From contig NZ_CP170508.1 of the NCBI RefSeq assembly GCF_052055875.1, positions 2,294,001 through 2,358,000 on the forward strand: 64,000 bases of DNA, given 5' to 3'. A program made the position numbers and the translations under genes. The notes under the pieces were generated by a model. The model ran no database searches. It worked only from the letters and a program-made list of their open reading frames with translations, and had not been told where the DNA came from. How positions within the stretch are numbered: the stretch's first letter is position 1; every line of letters begins with the position of its first letter. Source of the DNA: Methanosphaerula subterraneus. GTDB taxonomy: Archaea > Halobacteriota > Methanomicrobia > Methanomicrobiales > Methanospirillaceae. This document shows, in pieces, positions 16,633 to 25,823 of the stretch.

Positions 16633-17483
16633 TATGCCTCACTCTCCACTTCGAGGATCGGCTTTGAATCGAGCCATGCTGCTGCGTCGCGCCTTGAGAG
16701 TGCGAAGAACTGCGTGTAGGTGTAATACCAGCCGAGCAGTGAGATCAGCAGCGAGAGGACTGCAGCGCCGATGCCGATGAAGGCGAACGAGATGATGGCG
16801 ACCATGATCATGCTGAGGAATCCGCACTCTGCGGTCAGCATCAGGGTCCTGTCCTGCTTCTCGTTCGGTCCGAGACATGCATTGAATCCATGCTGGAGTG
16901 CGATTGCACCGAGCATGAAGAGCACTGCGAGGACGCTTCCGCCGATCAGTGATGCATTGTATGCTGCAACCTGTGTGCCGAGCACGGTCATCGTGCCGGT
17001 GGTCAGTGCTGCCATCGAGAATCCGCCTGCTGCCATGGCACTGAATCCGAGCAGGACCAGTGAACCGACTGCCGCGAGTTCAGTGAGGGACTGAATCATC
17101 ACAGGGATGCGCATGTTTAAGATGTTGTTTGAGATGAATCCAAGGATGGCGCCGACGATTGCGGCAATGATCAGTGCAAGGACCGGAGTCAGCATGCCGA
17201 ACTTGGTTGCCATCAGCATACCGATCACACCGGAACCAAACGCGAGCATCCCTGCGGATGGGACACCAGTCCCGATACCGTAGCTGCAGAGCCGCTTGAT
17301 GGTGCTGCTTCCCCAGATCAGGGCAGCGATTGCACCGAGCCCTCCAAAGAAGGAGAAAGCCTGCGTGCCCATCAGGGTGTTCAGGTAGGTGAGGTAGATC
17401 GCGATCAGCGAGCCGACAAGCCCATAGATCATGACCTTGTTGTGAGGAACTCCTCCCTCAGTTACTGTAATTTGTGCTGTCAT
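16632..17483 (-). CDS. mtrC: Tetrahydromethanopterin S-methyltransferase subunit C
   Basis: Integral membrane subunit; 283 residues with about seven predicted membrane helices (for example VMIYGLVGSLIAIYLTYLN, GMLTPVLALIIAAIVGAILG). Together with MtrD and MtrE it forms the membrane part thought to carry the sodium ions. The family is recognised by gene order and sequence. The gene follows mtrD by 9 bases. Confidence 0.94.
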   Translation of the reverse strand: MTAQITVTEGGVPHNKVMIYGLVGSLIAIYLTYLNTLMGTQAFSFFGGLGAIAALIWGSSTIKRLCSYGIGTGVPSAGMLAFGSGVIGMLMATKFGMLTPVLALIIAAIVGAILGFISNNILNMRIPVMIQSLTELAAVGSLVLLGFSAMAAGGFSMAALTTGTMTVLGTQVAAYNASLIGGSVLAVLFMLGAIALQHGFNACLGPNEKQDRTLMLTAECGFLSMIMVAIISFAFIGIGAAVLSLLISLLGWYYTYTQFFALSRRDAAAWLDSKPILEVESEA

Positions 17484-17492
17484 GAGAACACC

Positions 17493-18332
17493 TCAGAAGT
17501 TCCCCATCACCACAAGCAGGATTGCAACCAGGCCACAGAGGGCTGATGCGATCATCGATGCTACGATTGCACGTGGGAACCGCTTGAACTTGGGGTCATG
17601 CGGTCCTTCGATGGTACCGGTGATGTTGTATGCTGCAAGCACAGAGTTCACCAGGAACATACCGACTGCGAAGATCCCTGCAAGAGAGACTGCGAGCGGC
17701 ATGATCTGCTCAAGCTTTGCGTTGAAGAGCGTAGGAAGTGCCTGCTCATATACGCCTAAAAGCATCAGGTAGATCAGCGTGCCGCCGGCACCGCCGAAGA
17801 AACCACCGATGACACCGCCAACATACGAGATGAACGGCAGACCGTGTCCTTCAGTTCCCTGGGACTTGTAGGCTGCCTGCGAGTCGCCGGTCAGCGGGTC
17901 TTTTGCCACCTTTCCTGATGCTGCCGGGATACCCATCCCGTAGACATAGATTGCGTTCACCATCAGACAGGTGATGGCCATCATCATGGCACCGCCGACT
18001 CCGCCGGTGATCACTGCGATGACTGTTCCCTGTTCTGCTGCCCATGCACCGCCGAAGAGCCCTGCGAGCCCTGCACCAGCCGCCAGCATCGCAACACCTG
18101 TTGCAATACCCGGGGCCTGGCCCATGGCTGCCGGCGCTCCGCCGACTGGCACGAAGTGAACACCAAAACCGATCAGCACGCCGCCGACTACGATTCCGAT
18201 CAGAGCGTAGAACGCGCTGATTGGTCCGAGTACGAACATCAGGCCGAGCATGATGATGAGCAGAACGAGCCCGATCAGTGTTGAGGGCATGTCCATGCTT
18301 GCTGGACCGCCTTTTGCTGCAATTGCGCTCAT
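17493..18332 (-). CDS. mtrD: Tetrahydromethanopterin S-methyltransferase subunit D
   Basis: Integral membrane subunit; 279 residues with multiple hydrophobic helices and glycine/alanine-rich turns (for example GVMLMIMLGLMF-like segments early and GVIGGFFGGAGGTLIYLMLL in the middle). It overlaps the end of mtrE by 4 bases. Identification is by family resemblance and operon order E-D-C-B-A. Confidence 0.94.
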   Translation of the reverse strand: MSAIAAKGGPASMDMPSTLIGLVLLIIMLGLMFVLGPISAFYALIGIVVGGVLIGFGVHFVPVGGAPAAMGQAPGIATGVAMLAAGAGLAGLFGGAWAAEQGTVIAVITGGVGGAMMMAITCLMVNAIYVYGMGIPAASGKVAKDPLTGDSQAAYKSQGTEGHGLPFISYVGGVIGGFFGGAGGTLIYLMLLGVYEQALPTLFNAKLEQIMPLAVSLAGIFAVGMFLVNSVLAAYNITGTIEGPHDPKFKRFPRAIVASMIASALCGLVAILLVVMGNF

Positions 18333-19228
18333 GCGGTCGTCTCCTCTGTGGTGTATGGTCCGTAGTTCTTCCGTGCCCAGACTTCGATATACCGGTCAAC
18401 GACTGTGAAGACCAGGATCAGGATGATACCGACGACGATGGCACCCCAGCCTCCGCTGACCTTCTCGAAGATGACCGTTCTCCAGAGTTCAAGGAAGACG
18501 ATCAGTCCGAAACAGATACCGGATGCGGGGCCGCCGAGCTTCGACGAGAACCAGCCGTTGTCGAGTGAGTTCCGCTGTCCTGCTTCAGCATACCGGACAA
18601 TGTTTCCTGATGCTGATATTGGGACACCGGCACCGAACTTCTGGTTCTGGTACTGGCGCTCCTTTCCATAGAATGGGTTGCCGGTTGCAGACCCTGCTGC
18701 ACCGAGTGCGATACCCCAGACAAGGCCGAGGAGCGGGAGCGGGAACGGATGCCCGAGTGATGCGTTCATAAGATAGCAGAGCGACACCGTGGTGAAGATC
18801 GCCACAAATGCGTGTGCCATCGTGACCGAGGTCATCGACTTTAAGATATCGATGTACACCGGCTGTCCAAACTTTGCTAAACTTGCAGTCCTGCCCAAGT
18901 AGGCAGTCGTCGCATACACGCCCTGGACGAATGTCGCCAGTGCGCAGCCGAGGATGATTGCAAGAATCGGATTGAACTGCATTACCAAAAATGCCCATGC
19001 TATACCTGCGCCGAGAGCGCACCATAGACCGTATGCGGGGGGTTCACCTGCCACTGCTTTGTTAAAGATGCGGTGAATGAATCCCATCTGCGGCGCGAGC
19101 TGAACCTGTGAATTCGGGTCTCCCTGTGAGCCGATATCAGATTCAACATCTTCCGCAGCACCGGCTACGGTAGCAAGAGCTCCTGCCAATGCAGTGATTC
19201 CAATGCCAAATACTATGTTGTCTACCAT
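18329..19228 (-). CDS. mtrE: Tetrahydromethanopterin S-methyltransferase subunit E
   Basis: First gene of the mtr operon; 299 residues. This membrane subunit has an N-terminal helix (MVDNIVFGIGITALAGALATVAGAAEDVESDIGSQG, the usual MtrE start pattern), several further helices and a conserved cytoplasmic segment with ASGNIVRYAEAG. The ATG is preceded by a strong GGGAGGAGGC ribosome site. The whole complex couples methyl transfer to coenzyme M to export of sodium ions, the main energy-conserving step in hydrogenotrophic methanogenesis. Confidence 0.96.
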   Translation of the reverse strand: MVDNIVFGIGITALAGALATVAGAAEDVESDIGSQGDPNSQVQLAPQMGFIHRIFNKAVAGEPPAYGLWCALGAGIAWAFLVMQFNPILAIILGCALATFVQGVYATTAYLGRTASLAKFGQPVYIDILKSMTSVTMAHAFVAIFTTVSLCYLMNASLGHPFPLPLLGLVWGIALGAAGSATGNPFYGKERQYQNQKFGAGVPISASGNIVRYAEAGQRNSLDNGWFSSKLGGPASGICFGLIVFLELWRTVIFEKVSGGWGAIVVGIILILVFTVVDRYIEVWARKNYGPYTTEETTA

Positions 19229-19455
19229 TTAGCCTCCTCCCGTGCTTAGTAAGATGCATGAGAGTATTCGAATTGCTAGCCACTTACGTTGAGTACAAAC
19301 CCTTTGTGGTTCAGTAAACAGTTGTTGAGTGTTTAATTAAAGGTTTCGAAAAGTGGCGGGAAAATTACGTTTCCGAGCGTAATTATGAAAAAGCGAACAG
19401 AATAACTGTTTTATTATGGAAAATTTTCGTTAAGGAAAAAAAAATTGTGTTGGGT
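19229..19455 (-). promoter_or_regulatory. mcr-mtr intergenic region: oligo-T stop signal, inverted repeat, mtr promoter
   Basis: Just after the mcrA stop the minus strand has eight or nine consecutive T residues (complement of about 19435-19443), a likely archaeal termination site. AATTACG (19363-19369) and CGTAATT (19378-19384) form a 7-bp inverted repeat around 8 bases, in position for an operator or 3' hairpin. The minus-strand CTTTAATTAAAC at about 19331-19342 is a good TATA box for mtrE and would give a leader of roughly 80 bases. Confidence 0.55.
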
Positions 19456-21138
19456 TTACCGTGCAGGGATGATCAGTGAGCGCTCGCCTGCTGGCATGAA
19501 CTCGCGGATTGCTCCCTTGGCGAATTCACGGCGTGGCTCAGAGAAGTCAAACTGCAGGGATGGGTCTGCGAACGTGATCTTGATCAGCGGGTTCAGAACC
19601 CATGCATCGCCGCGGCCGAAGTGGGCACCACCGGAGATAGCTGCATACTCTCCCTGGTGACCGACGTTCATTGCATAGTTTGGATAGTTTGGTCCACGGA
19701 GTTCACCGAGGAGACCTTCATCCGGTCTGATCGACATCGAGTTTGCTGAACCACACTGGTCCTGCAGGTCGTAGCCGAAGAAACCAAGACGTGACCATCC
19801 TTCCTTGTGCATGAGCATCGAGAGGTACCATCCGTTCAGACCGGCATTGGAGTTCCCGGTACCGATTGAAGCGGTCAGACCTGACGCTGCTGCAATGACA
19901 CTGGCACGCTGGGAACCGCCGAAGTGGTCCTCCATCATGGTTGGGAACTGCTCGTACTGCTCCATGGCGTTCAGCGTGACCTCGGTTGCGAGGTCGTTGA
20001 CGACCTCCTGGGTTGCTGGTGCCTGTGAGTAGCCGCCGTACTTCGACTTGAGGTAGTCCATACCATAGTAGACGAACTCGTCGAGGATGTTGTCGGTGTA
20101 TGCTGCGGTTGCATACTGGGTGAACCCGACACCACCGGACATGTAGGATCCGAGCCAGATCTGGTCGAAGAGCATCGTTCCTGCACCGACAACCTCGAGG
20201 GCTGCCTTTGCGGGGTCGTTCGGATACTTGCGGTCTGCCTGGATCATATCACAGAAGTTACCGAACTTGATACCACCTGGTTCGTTCGGGCCACGTGCAC
20301 GGCGAGCTGGCAGGATGTCGGCCATCTGGATGACGCCGGCGTGCTTGGCTGCGTACGAAAGGTCAGCGACTGCTGCCTCACCGGCGCACATTCTGTACGC
20401 TGCGATGAAGGACATACCGATCTGCATGGCAGACCATCTGGAGGTGGTCCCACCGTCGCAGGTACGGGAGACGGTCGTTGGGATGTGAACCGCCTGGAAC
20501 ATCGACTTGCCGACTGCTTCTTTCAGCTTGGCTGCTGACTTCGCCGGGAAGAGCTTCTCGATGTTGAGGAGGAACTGGGGCTCGATCTGGTCGGCGACTT
20601 CGTCGTCACCGGTGAAGACCTTGACGTAGCAGTCTGATACGAGTGCTGGGTGGGTCTCGACCATGTGCTCCTGGACCACGGCTGCGCCTGGCATTGCGTG
20701 GTTGAGGATGTGCAGGTACTCGTTGATCGTCTCAGGAGTGACTTCCTTACCGAGACGCTTCTGGAGTGTGTTGTGGGCCAGGTCCATGCCGACGATGATC
20801 GTCCGGCGGATGTCGTCCCACATCTGCTGCATGGCAGCGTTGTTGACGAAGTGCAGGTCGTCGCCCTCGACGAAGGTGCCGGTTCCGCTGACCTCGTAGG
20901 TCATCAGCTGGCGCTGACCGAGAGGGATACCACCGAGGTGACAGCGCTTGGGGTCGTACTGGCTGATCCCACGCTCCATCTCTACCTTCTTACCTTCCTT
21001 CATGAACTCTCTCTTCCGCTCGGACTGCTCAAGTCCTGCACGTGCAAAGTGAGTGTTTGATCCTGCCGGGTCCTCTCCTGCGAACTTCTCCTTGAGTGCC
21101 TTCAGGAAGAGCTTCTGTGATCTCTCAATTTTTGCCAT
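19456..21138 (-). CDS. mcrA: Methyl-coenzyme M reductase I/II alpha subunit
   Basis: Large catalytic subunit of the nickel-F430 enzyme that releases methane; 560 residues. The post-translationally modified sites are all present: the methyl-His of YAAKHAGVIQ, the methyl-Arg region PARRARGPNEPGG, GGSQRASV with the methyl-Gln, and LGFFGYDLQDQCGSAN with the thioglycine and the Cys. The mcrA diagnostic stretch GGVGFTQYATAAYTDNILD is intact. A GTG at 21147 is in frame, but ATG 21138 follows GGAGTGA at normal distance and gives MAKIERSQK. Enzymes installing the modifications are not in the window. Confidence 0.99.
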   Translation of the reverse strand: MAKIERSQKLFLKALKEKFAGEDPAGSNTHFARAGLEQSERKREFMKEGKKVEMERGISQYDPKRCHLGGIPLGQRQLMTYEVSGTGTFVEGDDLHFVNNAAMQQMWDDIRRTIIVGMDLAHNTLQKRLGKEVTPETINEYLHILNHAMPGAAVVQEHMVETHPALVSDCYVKVFTGDDEVADQIEPQFLLNIEKLFPAKSAAKLKEAVGKSMFQAVHIPTTVSRTCDGGTTSRWSAMQIGMSFIAAYRMCAGEAAVADLSYAAKHAGVIQMADILPARRARGPNEPGGIKFGNFCDMIQADRKYPNDPAKAALEVVGAGTMLFDQIWLGSYMSGGVGFTQYATAAYTDNILDEFVYYGMDYLKSKYGGYSQAPATQEVVNDLATEVTLNAMEQYEQFPTMMEDHFGGSQRASVIAAASGLTASIGTGNSNAGLNGWYLSMLMHKEGWSRLGFFGYDLQDQCGSANSMSIRPDEGLLGELRGPNYPNYAMNVGHQGEYAAISGGAHFGRGDAWVLNPLIKITFADPSLQFDFSEPRREFAKGAIREFMPAGERSLIIPAR

Positions 21139-21143
21139 GTTAT

Positions 21144-21908
21144 TCACTCCTTTGGCATGAAGCCATACTTTGTCCTCAGCGAGTGGATCCGCTGAACATA
21201 CTCCACGTACTCTGCATCGTCACGGAACGCGACGCCGTCGAGGGAGTGGAAGATCGTGCTGTGTGCCTTGAGCCACTTCTCGTCCATCGGCTTGCCGACT
21301 GAGACTGCGCGGTCGAGTGGTTCCCCGATCTGGTTCTTCACGTACTTGACAACGCCGTCCTTCTTGTCGAGGACACAGCGCTGGAGCATGTCGAACATCA
21401 TGCCGTCTTCATCGAGACGGAGCGAGTGACCGTGGACGGTTGCACCCCTGATGCCGACGCGGGCTGGGTCGAAGAGTTCGGTGTTGAGCAGTTCCTTTGC
21501 GTACTTTTCGAGGTCACGCTCACGGCACTCGACGATCTGTCGGCCTGAGAGTGTACCTGGGTCGATTGCACGGAAGCGGTACATCTCGAGGTAGGTCCGC
21601 TCGTACGGCTGGCTTGGTGCGTTGAACATCGAGTCTGCGAACTGGATGTACCGGACGCGGTCGCCGGCCTTTGCACCCTCGGTTGGGGTGACCATCTTTC
21701 TGACCGGGCAGTTTGGTTCCTGCTGCTCTGCCAGTGGGGGGTGTGCTGTTGGGTATGCCGAGCCTGGTGCACGGTGTCCCATAATCATTACAATGTCCTC
21801 ATCCGTGATGTCACGGACTTTTTCCAGCTTGTGTCCTGGGTCCATGTATTTGCGCCTGTTATCGGCGATAGTAGATGAACCTGGTCCATACTGTGGTTTG
21901 TATGCCAT
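21144..21908 (-). CDS. mcrG: Methyl-coenzyme M reductase gamma subunit
   Basis: Gamma chain of the alpha2-beta2-gamma2 reductase; 254 residues, normal length. It begins MAYKPQYGPGSSTIADNRRK and contains GHRAPGSAYPTAHPPLAEQ, a strongly conserved part lining the F430 pocket. It lies 5 bases after mcrC and 5 bases before mcrA. Confidence 0.98.
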   Translation of the reverse strand: MAYKPQYGPGSSTIADNRRKYMDPGHKLEKVRDITDEDIVMIMGHRAPGSAYPTAHPPLAEQQEPNCPVRKMVTPTEGAKAGDRVRYIQFADSMFNAPSQPYERTYLEMYRFRAIDPGTLSGRQIVECRERDLEKYAKELLNTELFDPARVGIRGATVHGHSLRLDEDGMMFDMLQRCVLDKKDGVVKYVKNQIGEPLDRAVSVGKPMDEKWLKAHSTIFHSLDGVAFRDDAEYVEYVQRIHSLRTKYGFMPKE

Positions 21909-21913
21909 GTTGA

Positions 21914-22549
21914 TTACTCCGATTTGGTTGGGTTTTTCATCAATCTCATTACTTCTCTGACGACATCTGCCATCTTCTCTCGTGTCGGTGTCTGCCCGCG
22001 GGTGACGCCTGATACGATCGCCATGACCGTTCCCTTTGTCCTGATCTTATCAGGAGGGGGCATCACCAGTGCGGTCTTTACGCCTTCCTTAGCCAGGTCT
22101 TCAAAGTCGATGGGGGCCTGTGAGACCACCACTGCAGGGATGTTGCAGTACTGCAGGATATATCTGACCTTCTGCACCACGTGGGACCGTACGTTCCCGT
22201 GGTGCAGGATCGCGACCTTGTGTCGTTCGATCTGCCTGATCTCCTTCTCAGTCAGGCCGAAGTAGGCACCGAGCACCCCGCCTGCGATGCTCGGTGCATC
22301 TGGCGGTACTCCACTGCCTGCGTTTAAGATCAGGGTACTGATGCTGTACTCGACACCCTGCTGCCGAAGCGCAGAGGTGATATCACAGACCGGTTTGGTG
22401 ACATGTCGACGTCCAGGGGACATGCCGACGACGATCACGTCAGGGTACCGGCACTCGGAGATGGTTCCACGCTGGGCCATTCCTCCGCCTTTTCCCATCC
22501 CCATCGCCTCGCGGCAGTCCACAACCTGGGTCACACGTCCCATCGGCAT
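21914..22549 (-). CDS. mcrC: Methyl-coenzyme M reductase operon protein C
   Basis: 211-residue protein encoded inside the reductase operon. McrC is known as part of the ATP-dependent complex that reductively activates F430 in the reductase. Conserved pieces seen are the glycine/cysteine start (VTQVVDCREAMGMGKGGGMAQRGT), DVIVVGMSPGRRHVTKPVCDI and ILHHGNVRSHVV. It follows mcrD by 2 bases. Confidence 0.95.
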   Translation of the reverse strand: MPMGRVTQVVDCREAMGMGKGGGMAQRGTISECRYPDVIVVGMSPGRRHVTKPVCDITSALRQQGVEYSISTLILNAGSGVPPDAPSIAGGVLGAYFGLTEKEIRQIERHKVAILHHGNVRSHVVQKVRYILQYCNIPAVVVSQAPIDFEDLAKEGVKTALVMPPPDKIRTKGTVMAIVSGVTRGQTPTREKMADVVREVMRLMKNPTKSE

Positions 22550-22551
22550 GA

Positions 22552-23019
22552 TTACGTTCCCTGTACAATGACCGGACCTTTCCGGCTCTTTGGGTCAGCA
22601 AGTCCAAGCAGCAACTCGTCCGTTTCAGGACCGTACTTTGCATAGTCGGAGGTCGAGGCCTGGGTCTTCATGAACCTGCCTTCCTTTATGCTGTACGTGA
22701 ACTGTGTGAAGACCTCTTCGCATGCCGCCTTGATCTGCGGCAGTGCATTCCGATCTTCCAGTTCCATGTCGATGATCCCGACATGGACTGTGAGCTCCAC
22801 AGGCTGTTCTCCGACCATGATCGTGCCCCGCATCGAATGGGGGTTTGGTGCCCCCCGGGCGGGGCCGTATGGTACGGCCGGCGGAATCGAGGACCCTTTG
22901 ATCAGGATCTTTCTGATGGACTCTATCGTAACCAGCAGGTTCAGGAGCCGTTCAACTGTACCGGGGTTGAGGAGACGTTCCGGGACGACCCTGCACTGAG
23001 GATATATGGCTTCTGTCAT
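22552..23019 (-). CDS. mcrD: Methyl-coenzyme M reductase operon protein D
   Basis: 155-residue accessory protein. McrD is known to associate with immature reductase and is thought to act in F430 delivery or assembly. Recognisable are IYPQCRVVPERLLNPGTVERLLN near the start and VPYGPARGAPNPHSMR in the middle. It is placed between mcrB and mcrC as in the standard mcrBDCGA order. Confidence 0.95.
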   Translation of the reverse strand: MTEAIYPQCRVVPERLLNPGTVERLLNLLVTIESIRKILIKGSSIPPAVPYGPARGAPNPHSMRGTIMVGEQPVELTVHVGIIDMELEDRNALPQIKAACEEVFTQFTYSIKEGRFMKTQASTSDYAKYGPETDELLLGLADPKSRKGPVIVQGT

Positions 23020-23039
23020 TGGTTTCCACGCGAGAAAAC

Positions 23040-24353
23040 TCAGATGCTCTTTGCGATGGTCTGCATCGGGGTCTTGAACTCAGGCAGCTGGCCGAAGGTG
23101 TCCTGGTAGATCTTTGCGGTGCCTTCTGGGGTGAACATCTGTGTTCCCGCATCAAGTGCACATGCAGAGACGATACAGGGCATACCGAATCCGGCTGCGT
23201 GTCTGGTCACGACGTGGTTCCCGTTGAAGATACCTGGACCGCCACCACCGTAGATCGAGTGGCTGAAGAATGAGAAACCGACGGCAACACCCATCACACG
23301 ACCGTAGTCGCAGCCTGGGAGACCGGTCTCATGCTCGAGCAGGTCGTTGAAGTACAGCAGTGTCGAGGAGACTGCCTGTGCGAACCGTCCTGCACCACAG
23401 TTGACCATAGTTGCTGCAAGCGTACCTGCTGCTGTGTAGGCGTTCCAGAGCATTGGGTCCTTGGTGTCGTAGAAGATGTACCCGCTCTTGCCCTTCTTGC
23501 CTGGGGTGATGACCTTGTCTTCAAGGGCCCGCTCGACAAGCGACTGGACGACTGTACCGACAGTGCCTGTTGCACCGTTCTTCTTTACGAGGTCGTAGAC
23601 GATGTTGTTTGCATTGAGCCCCTGGTATGCGTATGCCAGCAGCTGTGCACGCTCGAATGGGCCGATTGCCATACCCATCTCGAACTCTCCTGCCTGTTCG
23701 AAGGTTGAAGCGAGTGCTGCGCCCTGGAATGCGTTCCGGTGGGTCATCATCACAGACTGGTTTGCCGCAACATTACGGAGCGAGAAACCGAGACCTTCGT
23801 TGTTCTGTGGAATGGACAGGATCGAAACGACGTTTGCGCCCTGCATGTCCATCGTCTGTGGGTAGGTTCCCCAGACTGCTGCCTTGACCACCGAGGCGTC
23901 GAACATCCCGATGTTGTACTGGTCGAGCAGTGCAAGGGTGGTCGCTGATGCCACTGAGGTGATCGCTGCATCGTAGGTCGATGCGGAGGCGAGCCGTGCG
24001 CTCGGAACCTCGACCATCAGCATCTTGCCGTTGCCGACGGTTCTGATCTGGGTGTCGTCGCCCTCTTCGACCTGGATCATTGCCTTGATCCTGTCTGAGA
24101 GTGCTCCGTGGTCCTTGACGATGTCATACTCTAATGAGCGTCCAAGGATCTGGTTGGCCTTGCCACCGAGCTTTCCGGACTTCAGTCCTTCCTGAATTCC
24201 ATTCAGGTTGACAGCGATTGTTCGCTTGGTCAGGTCGATGATCTTCTTGATCCCCGGGTTGACCAGGGGGCTGATCTTTTCGAGGGTGACCCCGCTCTTT
24301 AACAGTTTGCCCTCATCATCATAGAGGTCAATTGTTTCCGTATATTTTGCCAT
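23040..24353 (-). CDS. mcrB: Methyl-coenzyme M reductase beta subunit
   Basis: Beta chain of methyl-coenzyme M reductase, 437 residues, first gene of mcrBDCGA. It begins MAKYTETIDLYDDEGKLL and contains the conserved C-terminal block GVAVGFSFFSHSIYGGGGPGIFNGNH, which forms part of the coenzyme B channel. The frame is open to 24371, but the ATG at 24353 was chosen because GGGAGGAA lies just in front of it and the protein then starts as other McrB proteins do. Confidence 0.98.
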   Translation of the reverse strand: MAKYTETIDLYDDEGKLLKSGVTLEKISPLVNPGIKKIIDLTKRTIAVNLNGIQEGLKSGKLGGKANQILGRSLEYDIVKDHGALSDRIKAMIQVEEGDDTQIRTVGNGKMLMVEVPSARLASASTYDAAITSVASATTLALLDQYNIGMFDASVVKAAVWGTYPQTMDMQGANVVSILSIPQNNEGLGFSLRNVAANQSVMMTHRNAFQGAALASTFEQAGEFEMGMAIGPFERAQLLAYAYQGLNANNIVYDLVKKNGATGTVGTVVQSLVERALEDKVITPGKKGKSGYIFYDTKDPMLWNAYTAAGTLAATMVNCGAGRFAQAVSSTLLYFNDLLEHETGLPGCDYGRVMGVAVGFSFFSHSIYGGGGPGIFNGNHVVTRHAAGFGMPCIVSACALDAGTQMFTPEGTAKIYQDTFGQLPEFKTPMQTIAKSI

Positions 24354-24680
24354 AATATTCCTCCCTTTCAAAGTTCTAATTCAATTCTTTCCTGTAACTG
24401 AATAATGGAAGGCACTCTACAGGTTCACTGAGTGTGAATGATTGTCACTAATTGCACGTCCCCTCATGGGAACATGGATTTATTCTAATTCCCTTCATAT
24501 AAGGATGTCGTTTTCTCTCTGGTCGTTTTTATTATATAATTATTTAAATAATAAATATTCGAACTGTTCTATTCAAATATAGGTACTATTGTAGGTTTCA
24601 GAGAAATGCCGCGTATGAAATATTCATATAAGAGTGTGATTTAGTGTATTTTTCTATGATAAATATTTCGAACATCCTGT
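24354..24680 (-). promoter_or_regulatory. mcr promoter and long 5' leader
   Basis: The 327 bases before mcrB contain no gene and are far richer in A/T than their surroundings. On the minus strand, TTATTTAAATAATTATATAATAAAA (complement of about 24528-24552) is the strongest TATA region and would leave a leader of about 150 bases. A second TATA-like GAAATATTTATC is at about 24658-24669, allowing an upstream start. The reductase ribosome site GGGAGGAA is at the end. Confidence 0.6.
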
Positions 24681-24725
24681 GCGCTCCCGAATGGTCCGCT
24701 CAGTTGGGCGGGAATCAGGGAGCGC
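24681..24725 (-). terminator. Palindromic hairpin after tupC
   Basis: GCGCTCCC (24681-24688) and GGGAGCGC (24718-24725) are perfect inverted arms, with an additional CCGC/GCGG pairing inside. They lie 18 bases beyond the tupC stop and upstream of the mcr promoter. No long T-run follows directly. It may stop transcription from the tungstate operon before the mcr promoter, or be a regulatory stem. Confidence 0.5.
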
Positions 24726-24743
24726 ACCGAATTTGCACCGAAT

Positions 24744-25823
24744 TCATGGTTTCATAATGAGGTGCGCGGCACTTGCCTTGAATCTGGCCGTGACGACGTT
24801 TCCAATGACCAGGTGCATCTCCCTGCAGGATGCCCTTGTGATCAATGCTGTGATCGGCACTCCGTTGCAGTCTATAGCGACCCTGACCAGCGGCCCGAGG
24901 GGAAGGAGTCTGGTGATGGTCCCGCTCATCTGGTTGCGAGCGCTTCCATCCGGTTCCTGATCTCGGGTCAGTGTCACCTCCTCAGACCTGATGCTGAGGA
25001 TGGCTGGCCCCCGGTACCTATCGGATGCAATCGCCTGCAGGTGATAGCCTGCCACAACAACGTCGGCAAGCCCGTCGGTGATCTCTACCACAGTCCCTTT
25101 CAACAGGTTCTCGATGCCGGTGAAGGCCGCGACTTCGGGGGTGGCGGGGGAGAAGAAGATCTCGTCCGGGGTGCCGGTCTGGACCAGTCTCCCGTCGATC
25201 ATCACCCCGATCCGATCGCAGAGCCGCTGCCCCTGCACCATGTCATGGGTGGCCAGCACGATGGTGGTCTTCTCCACGGTGGCCAGGTGTCGGATCAGAT
25301 CCTCGATGACGGCCGTGGAGTGCGGGTCGAGGTTGGCGGTCGGCTCGTCCATGAAGAGGACTGCTGGCCCGGTCACTGCTGCGCGTGCGATCGCGATACG
25401 CTGCAGTTCCCCGCCAGAGAGGGTCGAGGCGATCCGATCTTCGTAGCCCTCGAGTCTGACCAGTTTGAGCATCCTTTTGACCTCCTCCTCGATCAGCGAG
25501 CGCTCTACCCCGCGGAACCGGAGACCAGCACCGATGTTCTCTCTGACGGTCCCTGAGAAGACCGCCGGCCGCTGAAAGACCATTCCCATCTGCCTGATCA
25601 CCTGCAGCTGCCCATGTCCCCTGGCCGGCACCGCCACGCCGTCGAGAGCGACCGCTCCGGCAGTTGGGGTTTCGATCAGGTCGAGGAGCCGGAGGAGCGT
25701 GGACTTGCCCGATCCGCTCGGTCCGATGATCCCGAAGATCTCCCCCTTCTGTACTGAAAGGGAGACCTGGTCCAGTGCGGTCCGGTCGCCGTACTTTCTG
25801 GTGAGGGAGGTGGCGGTGATCAT
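24744..25823 (-). CDS. Tungstate/molybdate ABC transporter ATP-binding protein (TupC type)
   Basis: ATPase that powers oxyanion import through the adjacent permease; 359 residues. It has Walker A GPSGSGKSTLLRLL, the signature LSGGELQRIAIARA, Walker B AVLFMDEPTANLD and the switch His in LATHDMVQG. After residue about 240 there is a C-terminal extension (TDGLADVVVAGYHLQA... and MSGTITRLLPLGPLVRVAID) resembling TOBE domains, which bind molybdate or tungstate in this family. Start 25823 (MITATSLTRKYG) overlaps the permease stop by 4 bases; an upstream open frame inside the permease gene is not used. Selectivity for tungstate is inferred from the TupB-type partner. Confidence 0.92.
   Translation of the reverse strand: MITATSLTRKYGDRTALDQVSLSVQKGEIFGIIGPSGSGKSTLLRLLDLIETPTAGAVALDGVAVPARGHGQLQVIRQMGMVFQRPAVFSGTVRENIGAGLRFRGVERSLIEEEVKRMLKLVRLEGYEDRIASTLSGGELQRIAIARAAVTGPAVLFMDEPTANLDPHSTAVIEDLIRHLATVEKTTIVLATHDMVQGQRLCDRIGVMIDGRLVQTGTPDEIFFSPATPEVAAFTGIENLLKGTVVEITDGLADVVVAGYHLQAIASDRYRGPAILSIRSEEVTLTRDQEPDGSARNQMSGTITRLLPLGPLVRVAIDCNGVPITALITRASCREMHLVIGNVVTARFKASAAHLIMKP

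Noticed and set aside
21139..21147. GTG start for mcrA
   Set aside because: ATG 21138 follows GGAGTGA and gives the usual McrA N-terminus.
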